Of a DNA stretch of 64,000 nucleotides, positions 17,002 through 27,583 are shown in pieces. Source of the DNA: Streptomyces katrae (GTDB lineage: Bacteria > Actinomycetota > Actinomycetes > Streptomycetales > Streptomycetaceae); contig NZ_CP020042.1 in assembly GCF_002028425.1 (NCBI RefSeq), forward strand, positions 1,116,001 through 1,180,000. The letters are read 5' to 3'. A program made the translations under genes and the position numbers. A model generated the notes under the pieces. It searched no databases and was not told where the DNA came from. It saw only the letters and a list, made by a program, of their open reading frames with translations. Each line of letters starts with the position of its first letter. Position 1 is the first letter of the stretch.

Positions 17002-19649
17002 ACTTCTCCTTCGCTGCCTGAATGGGGTGATTCGTCCCGGGAGCCGCGCGCCCAGCCGGCCCGGTAGGCCGCCATCCGGTCCCGCGCCTGCTCCGGGCTC
17101 CGGCCCGGCGGCTCCTGCGCGGGCAGCGTCCCCGGCGGGGTCAGGTCGGCGGGAACCTCGCGCAGCTGCGGGACCAGGCTGGCCTGGCGCACGCGGCGCG
17201 GCAGTTCGGCCACCGGTTCCACGGAGGGCGGCGGGGCGGGTGGGGCAGGTGGCGCCGGGCGGGCGCCGGGCGCCGGGGCCGCCGCGGATACCGGGTCGGC
17301 ACGCCCCTCCCCGCCGCCCGGCCCGCGCGGCCGGAGCGCCGCCACCGGGGCGGGGAACGGCTCCCCCGGCCCGGCACCGGAGCGCACGGCGGGCCCGGGG
17401 CCGGGACGCACGGCGGGCCCGGGCGGCGCAGCGGGGGCGGGTCCCCGTCCGGCGGGCCCGGGGCCGGCGGGGCGAGGCCCCGCAGCCGGCGACCCGGCCG
17501 GCTCTGCCCCGGCGGCGGTCGGCCGCCTGTCACCGGCCGGCCCGGCACCCGCCGTCCCGGGGTCCGGCACCGCCTCGATGGCGCCCTGGAGCAGGGACAG
17601 CGGCAGCAGCACCACGGCGGTCGTGCCCCCGTACGGCGAGGGCCGCAGGTGCACCCGGATGCCGTGCCGGGCGGAGAGCCGGCTGACCACGAAGAGCCCG
17701 AGCCGGTCGCTGTCGAACAGGTCGAGGTCCTCGCACTGCTCGATCCGCCGGTTCGCCCCGGCAAGGGCCTCGCGGCCCATGCCGAGCCCGCGGTCCTCGA
17801 CCTCCAGCACGTAACCGGCGCCGACGGGTTCGCCGCTGACCCGGACCTTGGTGTGGGGCGGGGAGAACTGGGCGGCGTTCTCGATCAGTTCGGCGAGGAG
17901 GTGCGTGAGGTCGGCGACGGATCCGCCCGCGACGGAGGTCTCGGCGAGCCCGCGCACCTCCACCCGCGGGTAGTCCTCGATCTCGGAGACGGCCGCGCGC
18001 ACCACGTTCGTCAGCGGTACGGGCATCCGCCAGGCCCGGCCGGGGGCGGCGCCGGAGAGGATGATCAGGCTCTCGGCGTGGCGGCGCATCCGGGTCGTGA
18101 GGTGGTCGAGCCGGAAGAGGTCACCGAGCTCGCCCGGGTCGTCGGCCCGGCGCTCCATCGAGTCGAGCAGGCTGAGCTGTTTGTGGACCAGGACCTGGCT
18201 GCGGCGGGCCAGGTTGACGAAGACTCCGCTGACCCCGCCGGCGAGTTCGGCCCGTTCGACGGCGGCGCCGAGTGCGGCCCGGTGGACCGTGGACAGGGCC
18301 TCCCCGACCTGGGTGATCTCGTCCTCGGCGGGCGGGCCGGACGGGGCCTCGGCCTCGATGTCGATCTCGTCGGACCGGCCCGCGCGGATCCGGTCCATGG
18401 CCTGCGGGAGCTTGTGGTGGGCGATCTCCAGGGCCGAGTCGCGCAGCGAGACCAGTTCGACGACCAGGAAGCGGCCGATGCGCACGGAGATCACGAGCGT
18501 GACGGCGACGGCGGCCAGGCCCAGCAGCACGGCGGCCCCGGCCGGGCTGAGGGCGGCCTCGGTGAGCGGGTCGGTGTGCGGTGCGGTCTCGGCGTGCGCG
18601 GCCTGGCGGATCTCGCGCAGGGAGCCGCCGATGCTCGTGTACGCGCCCTCCCAGCCCGGCGGTGTGCCGCGGGACTCCTTCGCGGCGGCGGGGGCACCGG
18701 CGCCCGTGGCCGTCGGCGTCAGGGCCTTGTCCTCCGCGGCGGTGAGCTCGCTGTAGGCGGCGCTCTGGGCCACCGACTCCCACACCGCCCGCTGGCCCGG
18801 GGGCAGGTCCCCGGCGGCGGCCGCGGTCAGCGCGCGGCGGGATTCGACAGCGGCCGTCAGGCGGCGCTGTGCGTCGGCGCCGCGGGCGCCCGGCAGGGCG
18901 AGCAGGGCGTCCTCCCGGGAGAGGAGTTCACCGGCCCGGGCGAAGTCGAGCAGGACCCGGGCCTCCGCGCCGAGCTCGGGGTGGGCCCCGCCGGACAGGG
19001 CGCCTTCGACGGCCAGGGCGGCGTCGGCCACGCGGGTGTACGTCTCGTAGGCGCCGTCGGGGGTGGCACGGCGGTCGGCGACGTCCTTGCGGGCGGAGCC
19101 GAGCGCCTCCGCGTCGGCGACGAAGGCGGCGAGCCGGACCACGGTGTCGGCGCGGTAGTCACCGGTGTCGGCGGCGGTGTGGCGATCGCCCAGGCGCAAT
19201 CGCCGGACGGCCGCATCGGTCCGCCGGGCCTGCCCCTCGAGGGCGGAGGCCTGGTCGGAGGCGGGGTCGGCCAGGAAGCGGACGGCTGCGCGGCGTTCGG
19301 CCTGGATCTCGGTGAGGGCGGCGGCGACGGGCGTGCGTATCTCGGCGTCGACCTGCCGGACGCGGCCGAGGCGGACGATGTCCTGGGCGGCGCTGACGGT
19401 GGCGAAGCCCCAGAGTGCGAGCAGCGAGACCACCGGGACCATCAGCAGCGAGACGATCTTCGCCCGGACGGTGGCGGGCCGCCGCCGGAGCCCGGGCTTC
19501 GCCGTGCTCCCGTCGCCGGCCCCCCGGCCGGGGCTCGCGGGCGCTGCCGCCTCCTCGGCAGGGGCACCGGCATGGGCGCGGCGGCCGCGCGGCGGGGGCG
19601 CGGGCGGCCGCGGCACCGCCGGGTCCGGTCTTCTGCGGGGTGTGCGCAT
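16998..19649 (-). CDS. cvnA: Conservon sensor histidine kinase-like protein (CvnA)
   Basis: An 883-aa membrane sensor, first gene of the conservon. A basic, Pro/Ala-rich N-terminus precedes a membrane segment near residues 65-85 (VSLLMVPVVSLLALWGF). An extracytoplasmic nitrate/nitrite-sensing (NIT)-like region of about 300 residues follows, then a second membrane helix near 395-415 and a HAMP-like linker. The ATPase part has the N box LIENAAQFSPPHTKVRV and G box EDRGLGMG, and a Pro-rich tail of about 170 residues. No canonical phospho-acceptor H-box is obvious; the dimerisation region reads FRLDHLTTRMRRHAESL. The ATG at 19649 follows GGAGCCC. It probably signals to the GTPase rather than to a response regulator. 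Confidence 0.92.
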   Translation of the reverse strand: MRTPRRRPDPAVPRPPAPPPRGRRAHAGAPAEEAAAPASPGRGAGDGSTAKPGLRRRPATVRAKIVSLLMVPVVSLLALWGFATVSAAQDIVRLGRVRQVDAEIRTPVAAALTEIQAERRAAVRFLADPASDQASALEGQARRTDAAVRRLRLGDRHTAADTGDYRADTVVRLAAFVADAEALGSARKDVADRRATPDGAYETYTRVADAALAVEGALSGGAHPELGAEARVLLDFARAGELLSREDALLALPGARGADAQRRLTAAVESRRALTAAAAGDLPPGQRAVWESVAQSAAYSELTAAEDKALTPTATGAGAPAAAKESRGTPPGWEGAYTSIGGSLREIRQAAHAETAPHTDPLTEAALSPAGAAVLLGLAAVAVTLVISVRIGRFLVVELVSLRDSALEIAHHKLPQAMDRIRAGRSDEIDIEAEAPSGPPAEDEITQVGEALSTVHRAALGAAVERAELAGGVSGVFVNLARRSQVLVHKQLSLLDSMERRADDPGELGDLFRLDHLTTRMRRHAESLIILSGAAPGRAWRMPVPLTNVVRAAVSEIEDYPRVEVRGLAETSVAGGSVADLTHLLAELIENAAQFSPPHTKVRVSGEPVGAGYVLEVEDRGLGMGREALAGANRRIEQCEDLDLFDSDRLGLFVVSRLSARHGIRVHLRPSPYGGTTAVVLLPLSLLQGAIEAVPDPGTAGAGPAGDRRPTAAGAEPAGSPAAGPRPAGPGPAGRGPAPAAPPGPAVRPGPGPAVRSGAGPGEPFPAPVAALRPRGPGGGEGRADPVSAAAPAPGARPAPPAPPAPPPSVEPVAELPRRVRQASLVPQLREVPADLTPPGTLPAQEPPGRSPEQARDRMAAYRAGWARGSRDESPHSGSEGEV

Positions 19650-19692
19650 GGGCTCCTCGTTCCGGGGCGGTACGTCTGGGCGGGGCGCGGGG

Positions 19693-20604
19693 TCAGCGGG
19701 AGGGGGCGGGACGGTCCGCCGGCGGCCGTCCGGGGCGCGGTGCGTAGGCGGCGGCGGGGAGCCGGGCCGGAGCCGGACCGGAGGCCCGGCCGGACGCGGT
19801 GCCGGGGCCAGGACCGGGAGCGGCAGCGGCAGCGGCAGCGGCACCAGGAGCAGCGGCCCGCACCGGCAGCGCCCGCTCGTCGCCCGTCGGGGACAGGGCG
19901 ACGAAAGCGGCGGTGACGAACAGGTACGAGCCGAGCCCGACCGCGAGGGGGAAGATGAACTGGAGCGCGGTGGCCCCGGGCAGCGGCTCGGCCGAGGGGG
20001 TCACACGGACGGTGACGGCCATCATCCCGGTGTAGTGCATGCTGCTGACGGCCGCGCCCATGAGGAGGGACGCACCGGTCACCGCCAGCGGCGAGCTGAT
20101 GTGCAGGGCGGCCCAGAGCGCGGCGGTCGCGGCCACGACGGCGATGGCGATCGAGATCCCGACGACCAGGGGGTCGTAGGCGACCCTGCCGTGCAGGCGC
20201 AGGGCCGCCATCCCGAGGTAGTGCATGCTCGCGACGCCGAGACCGGTGGTGAGGCCGCCGAGGACCAGGGAGCGGCCGCGGTCCCGGCCGTAGCCGACGG
20301 CGAAGAGCCCGGCGCCGACGACGAGCACGGCGACGAGGAGGCTCAGGAGGGTCAGCGGCACGTTGTAGTGGATCTCGGTGCCGGTGATGTGGAAGCCCAG
20401 CATGGCGATGAAGTGCATCGTCCAGATGCAGGTGGCCAAGGCCGAGGCCGCGGTGAGCAGCCAGTTGCGGCGCGAGGGGCCCGTCGCGGCGAGCGCGCGG
20501 ACGGTGCAGCGCAGGCCGAGGGCGGCGCCGATCGAGGCCATCACGTACGACAGCGCGGGTGTCAGCCAGCCATAGGCGGCGTGGTCCAGGTGTCCCATGG
20601 CCAC
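19693..20604 (-). CDS. MHYT-domain integral membrane sensor
   Basis: A 303-aa protein with seven predicted membrane helices and three MHYT-type motifs (WTMHFIAMLGF, ASMHYLGMAAL, SSMHYTGMMAV). These are proposed to bind copper and sense O2, CO or NO. Unlike many MHYT proteins it has no GGDEF/EAL output domain; it ends in an Ala/Pro-rich cytoplasmic tail of about 85 residues. The GTG at 20604 or the ATG at 20598 could start it. It ends 43 bp before cvnA on the same strand, so it may be cotranscribed and feed the conservon. Confidence 0.88.
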   Translation of the reverse strand: MAMGHLDHAAYGWLTPALSYVMASIGAALGLRCTVRALAATGPSRRNWLLTAASALATCIWTMHFIAMLGFHITGTEIHYNVPLTLLSLLVAVLVVGAGLFAVGYGRDRGRSLVLGGLTTGLGVASMHYLGMAALRLHGRVAYDPLVVGISIAIAVVAATAALWAALHISSPLAVTGASLLMGAAVSSMHYTGMMAVTVRVTPSAEPLPGATALQFIFPLAVGLGSYLFVTAAFVALSPTGDERALPVRAAAPGAAAAAAAAPGPGPGTASGRASGPAPARLPAAAYAPRPGRPPADRPAPSR

Positions 20605-20751
20605 GGGACGCTAGTCCGGGTGAGGGGACGAACACGGGGCGCATTTCGAAAGCCGCTGGAACTGCTGGAATATGACAGACATACGTTCATCTGCGACCAC
20701 GACGGACGACAGCTTGCACACGGGCCACATCGGGTGGGGAATCATGGGTGC

Positions 20752-21369
20752 ATGAGCACTGTGAACCGGATGAGCGAGGACCGCACGCGTGTACAGGAGT
20801 TCTTCGGGGCGCGGGCGGACGCCTGGGACGAGAAGTTCCCGGAGGACGGCCCCGCCTTCGCGAGGGCCGTCGCCGAGTTCGGCGTCGGGCCCGGCGACCG
20901 GGTCCTCGACGCGGGCTGCGGGACCGGGCGGGCGCTGACCCCGCTGCGCGCGGCCGTCGGACCTGCCGGGACGGTGCTCGGCGTGGACCTCACCGAGCGG
21001 ATGCTGGCCGCGGCTCGGCGGGCGGGACGGGGGGCGGACGGGACGCTGCTGTGGGCGGACGTGGCCCGGCTACCGCTGCGCGACGGGGCCCTGGACGCGG
21101 TGTTCGCGGCCGGGCTCATCGCGCACCTGCCCGAACCGGCGGCGAACCTGCGCGAGCTTGCCCGTGTGGTCCGCCCCGGCGGCCGGCTCGCGCTGTTTCA
21201 CCCGATCGGGCGAGCCGCGCTGGCCGCGCGCCACGGCCGCGAGCTGACCCCGGACGATCTGCGGGCCGAGCAGAACCTCGGCCCGCTGCTGTCCGGTTCC
21301 GGCTGGGAGATGACCTCGTACGCGGACGAGGACGCCCGCTTCCTGGCCCTGGCCGTCCGCCGCGCCTGA
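20752..21369 (+). CDS. Class I SAM-dependent methyltransferase
   Basis: A 205-aa methyltransferase of the UbiE/type 11 kind. SAM motif I is VLDAGCGTGRAL (about residues 49-60). The acidic loop is VLGVDLTERML, motif II is LWADVARLPLRDGALDAVFAAG and motif III is RVVRPGGRLALFHP. The ATG at 20752 was chosen after the divergent region with the MHYT gene. The acceptor substrate cannot be predicted. It is convergent with the MpaB-type gene; a short GC hairpin (21404-21418) in the 61-bp gap may stop both. Confidence 0.92.
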   Translation: MSTVNRMSEDRTRVQEFFGARADAWDEKFPEDGPAFARAVAEFGVGPGDRVLDAGCGTGRALTPLRAAVGPAGTVLGVDLTERMLAAARRAGRGADGTLLWADVARLPLRDGALDAVFAAGLIAHLPEPAANLRELARVVRPGGRLALFHPIGRAALAARHGRELTPDDLRAEQNLGPLLSGSGWEMTSYADEDARFLALAVRRA

Positions 21370-21430
21370 GCGCCCTTTCCCCGTCTTTTACGTCGGCACG
21401 CGCGGCGGGGTCCCCGCCGAAACCCGGGGG

Positions 21431-22345
21431 CTACGCCGGAGGCTGGGCATCCGCCCCGGCCGGGCGGCGCGGGTGGGGCACGGGGCAGCCCCCGGCCCCG
21501 GGCACGGGGAACGTGCCGAGCTCGCCCACGTCGTAGCCGTGGGGGTAGCCCTTGATCTCCGGGTTCTGGCGTGCGTAGTGCGGGGCCTTCCGGGGCGGCA
21601 GCAGCCGTACCGCCCGGCCGCGCAACCGCAGGGCGCCGTGCACCAGGCGGCTGAGCGCGGGGTGGGGGCGCTCGTACCGGAAGGCGCTCAGCAGCGGCTC
21701 GTCCAGGAGGGCGCGGCTCGCGCGGAGCACGGCGGGGGCGAGGGGCGCCGGGTACCAGGAGGCCATCAGGCCCAGGGTGGAGTCGGCGACCGCGCGGCCC
21801 CCCTCGTCCCAGCCGAAGTGGGCCTCCTCGTAGGCGTCGAGGGTGGCCTCGAACTCCTCGTAGGAGCCCGGAACGTCCTTGATGCCCAGGTGCTTGCCGA
21901 GCGTCGCGTAGTAGTGGGCGCAGGCGCGGCGCTCGTGGTGGGTCAGCGGGCGCCAGCCGTAGGCGTCGATCCAGCGCGACGGGATCACCACGAACGTGCA
22001 CAGGACGTAGCGCATGTCGTCGTCGGAAATGTCGTAGCTGCGGTGCATCTGGTTGACGCGGCGGATCGCCGTGCGGGCCGTGTCGTGGTCGAAGCCGTGC
22101 TCCACGACCGCGTCGAGGAGCAGTGCGGTGTCGTCGTAGCGCTTCTGGGGGCGCTCGGTGAACTCGGCGGTCTCGGCGAGCAGGCTCCCGATGCTCGGGA
22201 CCGCGTAGGTGCGGAAGAGGGCGAGCTCCAGGGCACGGCTGAAGTCCCAGGGGAATTCGTAGGTGGCGGTGAGCCGGTAGATGGCGAGGAAGTCCTTCTC
22301 GGGGTCGAGCCGGAGGATCTCCTTCAGCCGGTCGTAACGCTGCAC
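21431..22345 (-). CDS. Oxygenase MpaB family protein (DUF2236)
   Basis: A 304-aa protein of the MpaB/latex-clearing-like family, whose characterised members are haem oxygenases cleaving aliphatic chains. Conserved features include FPWDFSRALELALFRTYAVPSIGSLLA, VNQMHRSYDISDDDMRYVLC and FGWDEGGRAVADS. His residues that could ligate haem are present (NQMHRSY, LTHHERRACAHYY). The GTG at 22345 follows AGGGAG. A 6-bp inverted repeat lies 30 bp upstream. The substrate is unknown. Confidence 0.85.
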   Translation of the reverse strand: MQRYDRLKEILRLDPEKDFLAIYRLTATYEFPWDFSRALELALFRTYAVPSIGSLLAETAEFTERPQKRYDDTALLLDAVVEHGFDHDTARTAIRRVNQMHRSYDISDDDMRYVLCTFVVIPSRWIDAYGWRPLTHHERRACAHYYATLGKHLGIKDVPGSYEEFEATLDAYEEAHFGWDEGGRAVADSTLGLMASWYPAPLAPAVLRASRALLDEPLLSAFRYERPHPALSRLVHGALRLRGRAVRLLPPRKAPHYARQNPEIKGYPHGYDVGELGTFPVPGAGGCPVPHPRRPAGADAQPPA

Positions 22346-22374
22346 CGGTCTCCCTTTCTGTGGCGGGTGCCCAA

Positions 22375-22392
22375 CTCTACGTGCAGGTAGAG
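22375..22392. promoter_or_regulatory. Inverted repeat in a divergent promoter
   Basis: CTCTAC and GTAGAG are perfect 6-bp arms with a GTGCAG spacer, lying between the MpaB-type gene and the hypothetical gene at 22480. Possible operator; no adjacent regulator gene identifies a ligand. Confidence 0.35.
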
Positions 22393-22479
22393 GGCTTGAA
22401 AATCGCCGCCCGCCGGGTCTCGACGCGCGAGTTACCGCCTGGTTAGGGTGCGCCGACGAGACTGCGATCGGGAGGCCAG

Positions 22480-23268
22480 GTGTCGGACGAGGAGGGCGGG
22501 GGCTCGCTGTACGTGCTGAGCGCCGTGCTGCTGACCCCCACGCAGTTCCCGGCGTTGCTCGGCGACGACTTCCCGGAGGCCTGCTCGCTGCTGGGCGTGG
22601 CGCCCACCGCCGAGGGGTACGGGCTCGTGCTCGGGCAGGACGAGGAGGGCGCCCGGTGGACGGTCGTGGTGGACGACGTCTCGCTCGTGGCCGCCGCCAT
22701 CGCCTCCTGGGACTGCGGCATGGAGTACGAGCTGTCGCCCGACGAGCGGACGGTCGTGCTGTCGCTGGCGGGCTGGCCGCTGGAGCTGACCGTGTCCACG
22801 CCCGGCATCCCCGCGCCGCACGACCCGGAGCGGGGCGCGGACGGCACCGGGCGGGTGCCGCTCGCGCCGCCCTCGGCCGACACCTGGGGGCCGGTGCAGC
22901 GGCGGCTGGGCGCCGACCAGATCGCCCGGGAGTGGGCGGACTGGCGCGAGCGCGTGGCGGAGGACGGCGGCGCCGCTGCCGCCGCGCACCCGGGGCTGGC
23001 GCGGGCGCTGCGGGAGGCGGTGGACTACACCCGGCAGCCGCCTCCGCCGGGGCGGGTCCGGTCGGCCTTCGCGGGTGAGGGCGTACGGACCTTCCGGGCG
23101 GACGGGCCCGGCTGGTCGCTGGTCGCCCGGACCGGCGACGCCGCCTTCGTGCTGCTGGACGAGGAGCCGGGCGGGGTGCTGGCGGTGCCCCGCGAGGCGG
23201 CGGACGGGCTGCCCGGACTTTCCGGCCTGCTGGAGGCGCTGGACCGCGTCGCCGTGCGGCCGGCCTGA
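22480..23268 (+). CDS. Hypothetical protein, probably Streptomyces-conserved
   Basis: A 262-aa soluble acidic protein, not recognised. It starts at the GTG at 22480 with GGAGG upstream. The N-terminal 120 residues look like an alpha/beta domain (LYVLSAVLLTPTQFPALL, RWTVVVDDVSLVAAAIASWD). After that comes a WGPVQRRLGADQIAREWADWRERV helix-rich part, then a small beta domain (FRADGPGWSLVARTGDAAFVL). There are no catalytic motifs, signal peptide or membrane segment. The stop abuts the TrmO relic. Confidence 0.75.
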   Translation: MSDEEGGGSLYVLSAVLLTPTQFPALLGDDFPEACSLLGVAPTAEGYGLVLGQDEEGARWTVVVDDVSLVAAAIASWDCGMEYELSPDERTVVLSLAGWPLELTVSTPGIPAPHDPERGADGTGRVPLAPPSADTWGPVQRRLGADQIAREWADWRERVAEDGGAAAAAHPGLARALREAVDYTRQPPPPGRVRSAFAGEGVRTFRADGPGWSLVARTGDAAFVLLDEEPGGVLAVPREAADGLPGLSGLLEALDRVAVRPA

Positions 23269-23269
23269 C

Positions 23270-23565
23270 CACTTCGACCGGGTGCCGGTGGAGAAGATCG
23301 AGACCGGTGCCCGGCACCCCCGGGGGAACCGGGACTGGCCGCTGGTCGGCATCTTCGCCCAGCGCGGGAAGAACCGGCCCAACCGGCTCGGCGTCTCGCG
23401 GTGCCGGGTGGTGACGGTCGAGGGGCTGGACGTGCACGTCGAGGGCCTGGACGCCGTGGACGGCACCCCGGTGCCCGACCTCAAGCCGTACATGGAGGAG
23501 TTCGGCCCGCGGGGCGAGGTCCACCAGCCGGCTGGGGGACGGCCCTGATGCGCGACTGCTACTGA
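23270..23565 (+). pseudogene. Truncated, frameshifted TrmO (tRNA t6A37 methyltransferase) relic
   Basis: The translated fragment HFDRVPVEKIETGARHPRGN, then VGIFAQRGKNRPNRLGVSRC, VEGLDAVDGTPVPDLKPY and FGPRGEVHQPA, is the C-terminal part of the TrmO/TsaA/YaeB family, including its RPNRxG segment. The N-terminal half, with the start, is missing: the fragment begins straight after the upstream gene's stop. Near 23528-23533 one base appears lost. In the shifted frame the sequence continues WGTALMRDCY and stops at 23563-23565, matching the usual family ending WxxELMxDYY. It is therefore doubly broken and non-functional. Confidence 0.8.
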
Positions 23566-23608
23566 CGCGACCGCTGCCGGGCCGGGCCGCTCGGGCGTGC
23601 CTGTCCGC

Positions 23609-24163
23609 TCAGACGCGGTCGAGCGGTATGTGCGGCAGCGGCGGGAGGGTGACCTTGATGGAGTCGCCGGGGCGGACCCTGCCGCCCTGCTGGACCACGC
23701 CCATGATCCCCGCCTTGCGGACCACCCTGCCCTCCTGGTCCCGGCCGACGACCTGCTTGAGGAGTCCGTCCTGGAAGGCGTTGATCTGCGGGCACGGGTT
23801 GCGCAGCCCCGTCACCTCGACGACCGCCCGCTCGCCGATGCCCAGCAGGGTGCCCTTCGGCAGGGCCAGGAGGTCTATGCCCTCGGTGGTGACGTTCTCC
23901 CCGAGCTGACCGGGCGCGACGCTGAAGCCGGCCCGGGCGACCTCGTCGAAGAGCTCCCGGTGGATCAGGTGCACCTGCCGGAGGTTGGGCTGCGTCGGGT
24001 CCTGGGCCACGCGCGAGCGGTGCTTGACCGTGACCCCCGCGTGCACGTCTCCCTCGACTCCGAGACCGGTGAGCAGGGTGATGCTCTCCCGGTTCGGCTT
24101 CGTGAAGGAGTACTCGCCGTTGCTGCTGACCGCCGCGACCTGCGCCGTGGTGGTGTCGTTCAT
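23609..24163 (-). CDS. MOSC domain-containing protein
   Basis: A 184-aa stand-alone MOSC (molybdenum cofactor sulfurase C-terminal) domain. Conserved parts are GLGVEGDVHAG, VHLIHRELFDEV, PGQLGENVTTEGIDL and the Cys-containing TGLRNPCPQINAFQ, where the Cys may carry sulfur. Members act in sulfur or Mo-cofactor chemistry or detoxification. The start is the ATG at 24163 with AAGGAG upstream. It lies 23 bp after a small membrane gene on the same strand, so the two may be cotranscribed. Confidence 0.9.
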   Translation of the reverse strand: MNDTTTAQVAAVSSNGEYSFTKPNRESITLLTGLGVEGDVHAGVTVKHRSRVAQDPTQPNLRQVHLIHRELFDEVARAGFSVAPGQLGENVTTEGIDLLALPKGTLLGIGERAVVEVTGLRNPCPQINAFQDGLLKQVVGRDQEGRVVRKAGIMGVVQQGGRVRPGDSIKVTLPPLPHIPLDRV

Positions 24164-24186
24164 CTCCTTGCTCCCCCCTGCCGCTG

Positions 24187-24369
24187 TCAGCGGCCGATCC
24201 TCTTCCTCGACATGCCCCGCACCCGACGCCTCTGGGAGGGGTCCAGGAGCAGGTAGGCCAGCACCGGGACCCCGATCAGGACCGCGAGCGCCGGCCAGAA
24301 GCCGAACAGCCAGAACAGCACGACCGCCGCCGCGACCGCGACGACCGCGGTCCTTCCGCTCCTCGACAT
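24187..24369 (-). CDS. Small two-helix membrane protein
   Basis: A 60-aa protein starting at the ATG at 24369 with GGAGG upstream. It has a short basic N-terminus (MSRSGRT), two hydrophobic stretches (TAVVAVAAAVVLFWLFGF and ALAVLIGVPVLAYLLL) and a strongly basic tail, RRRVRGMSRKRIGR. No family recognised. It precedes the MOSC gene on the same strand. Confidence 0.65.
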   Translation of the reverse strand: MSRSGRTAVVAVAAAVVLFWLFGFWPALAVLIGVPVLAYLLLDPSQRRRVRGMSRKRIGR

Positions 24370-24515
24370 CCGCGGACACCTCCTCCTGCGTCGACTCACT
24401 ACTGGCACAACGCGCCGGGGCGGCGGTGCGTTCCCGGCCGGGTTCCGGGGCGAACTGGCCGACGCGACCCTTGCCGGGACCGGGGCCCCGCACCACGATG
24501 GGTGCGCTCCGCGTA

Positions 24516-24577
24516 CCACGGCTCCACGGCTCCACGGCTCCACGGCTCCACGGCTCCACGGCTCCACGGCTCCACGG
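24516..24577. repeat. 8-bp tandem repeat, unit CCACGGCT, about 7.75 copies
   Basis: Seven perfect copies of CCACGGCT (24516-24571) and a partial eighth stand head to tail in the divergent gap between the small membrane gene and the GAF regulator. They end 16 bp before the regulator's ATG, overlapping its likely leader. The unit length is not a multiple of three. Confidence 0.9.
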
Positions 24578-24593
24578 TCTTCGGGAGGGTGAC

Positions 24594-25907
24594 ATGGGCG
24601 ATCCGTCGTTGGCGCTGCCGGGCGGGGCCGATCCCGTCGAGCGGACGCGCGTCCTACGGCGGGCGCACGAGGCCTTCACCCGGGACGGCCGGGTCGAGCC
24701 GCCGGTGCGGACGGTGATCGCGAAATCCTGGCGGCGCTGCGCACGAGCCCGGGTCAGCCCCGAGTGCGCGCCCCGGCTGGACCGGCCGGAGCCGGAGCTG
24801 CTGGCCTACCGGGAGCGCCACCCGCTGGCCCGGGTGATGCCGCTGTTCCGTGACCTGGTGGGGGCGTTCGCGGCGCACGGGGCGCACCTGCTGGCCGTGT
24901 GCGACGCGCGGGGCGGGCTGCTGTGGGTGGAGGGCGAGCCCGCCACCCTGCGCCGGGCCGAGGGGCTGGGCTTCGTACCGGGCTCGCGCTGGGCGGAGAC
25001 GGCCATGGGAACCAACGCCCCCGGTACGGCGGTCGCGCTGGGGGAACCCGTCCAGGTCTTCGGCGCCGAGCACTTCAGCCGCCGCGTGCACCCGTGGACC
25101 TGCGCGGCGGCCCCGGTCCGGGACCCGCGTACCGGCCGGGTGCTGGGCGCGGTGGACATCACCGGCGGCGACGGGCTGGCCCACCCGCACTCGCTGGCCT
25201 TCGTACAGGCGGTGGCCCGCGCCGCCGAGGCCCAGCTGGCCCTGCTGGCGCCCGCGCCGGACGCGGCGGCCCCCGACACGCTCACCGCCCTCGGCCGGGA
25301 CGAGGCGCTGCTGGTGCTCGGCGGCCGGAGGATCGCCCTGGGGCGGCGGCACAGCGAGATCCTGGCCCTGCTGGCGCAGCACCCGGAGGGGCTGACGGGG
25401 GACGAGCTGGCCTACGCCCTGTACGAGGAGGAGTCGGTGGCGGCGGTGACCCTGCGGGCCGAGATGTCCCGGCTGCGGGCCGTCCTGGGTACCGGGAGCC
25501 TGCTCTCGCGCCCGTACCGCACGGCCGTCCCGCTGGAGGCGGACTTCGCCGCCGTGACCCGGCACTTGGCGGCGGGCGCCGTCTCGGCCGCCCTCACGCG
25601 CTATCCGGGCCCGCTGCTGCCGTCCTCCTCGGCGCCGGGGATCGCCCGGCTGCGGCGGCGGCTCGAGGACCAGGCGCGGGCGGCGGTGATCGCCCGGGCG
25701 GACGTGGGGCTGCTGTCGGACTGGGTGTGCAGCCCGTGGGGCGCGGAGGACCCGGCGGTGTGGCGGGCGCTGGCCGCGGCGCTGCCGCCACGGGACCGGC
25801 CGGCCGCGCTGGCCCGTGTACGGTCCCTCGACGCGGAGCTGGGCGCGGGGCTCGGACCGGAGCGGGGCGCGGGGTGTGCAACGTTCCCGCAACCTGCCCG
25901 CTCCTAG
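24594..25907 (+). CDS. GAF-domain transcriptional regulator of the adjacent aldehyde dehydrogenase
   Basis: A 437-aa cytoplasmic protein resembling the N-terminal half of AcoR-type regulators. [16 protein letters not shown] opens the sensor part; the GAF domain (about residues 80-220) contains [20 protein letters not shown] and [26 protein letters not shown]. The sigma-54 AAA+ domain is absent. Instead there is a DNA-binding-like region ([26 protein letters not shown], about 250-290). The ATG at 24594 follows GGGAGG. It ends 56 bp before the aldehyde dehydrogenase on the same strand and likely activates it. Confidence 0.85.
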   Translation: MGDPSLALPGGADPVERTRVLRRAHEAFTRDGRVEPPVRTVIAKSWRRCARARVSPECAPRLDRPEPELLAYRERHPLARVMPLFRDLVGAFAAHGAHLLAVCDARGGLLWVEGEPATLRRAEGLGFVPGSRWAETAMGTNAPGTAVALGEPVQVFGAEHFSRRVHPWTCAAAPVRDPRTGRVLGAVDITGGDGLAHPHSLAFVQAVARAAEAQLALLAPAPDAAAPDTLTALGRDEALLVLGGRRIALGRRHSEILALLAQHPEGLTGDELAYALYEEESVAAVTLRAEMSRLRAVLGTGSLLSRPYRTAVPLEADFAAVTRHLAAGAVSAALTRYPGPLLPSSSAPGIARLRRRLEDQARAAVIARADVGLLSDWVCSPWGAEDPAVWRALAAALPPRDRPAALARVRSLDAELGAGLGPERGAGCATFPQPARS

Positions 25908-25963
25908 CCTGCCTCCCGAGCGCTGTCCGACGGCGGCCGGCGCCCGGCAAGGGGAGGACCACC

Positions 25964-27487
<1,524 letters not shown>

Positions 27488-27497
27488 GAGCACGAGA

Positions 27498-27537
27498 AAC
27501 GGCGCCTGACCCGGGCTTTTGCCCGTCAGGCGCCGTT
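27498..27537 (+). terminator. Strong hairpin terminator after the aldehyde dehydrogenase
   Basis: Arms AACGGCGCCTGA and TCAGGCGCCGTT pair perfectly, with an inner CGGGC/GCCCG stem and a TTTT loop (two-base CC bulge on the left). It lies 11 bp past the stop. Confidence 0.85.
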
Positions 27538-27583
27538 GACGCGACCCGCTTGACGCGGATATCGGTATTTCCTGTTCGGACCG

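Noticed and set aside
24516..24577. Short tandem repeats as a CRISPR or origin iteron
   Set aside because: The unit is 8 bp with no spacer, and no replication gene is nearby.
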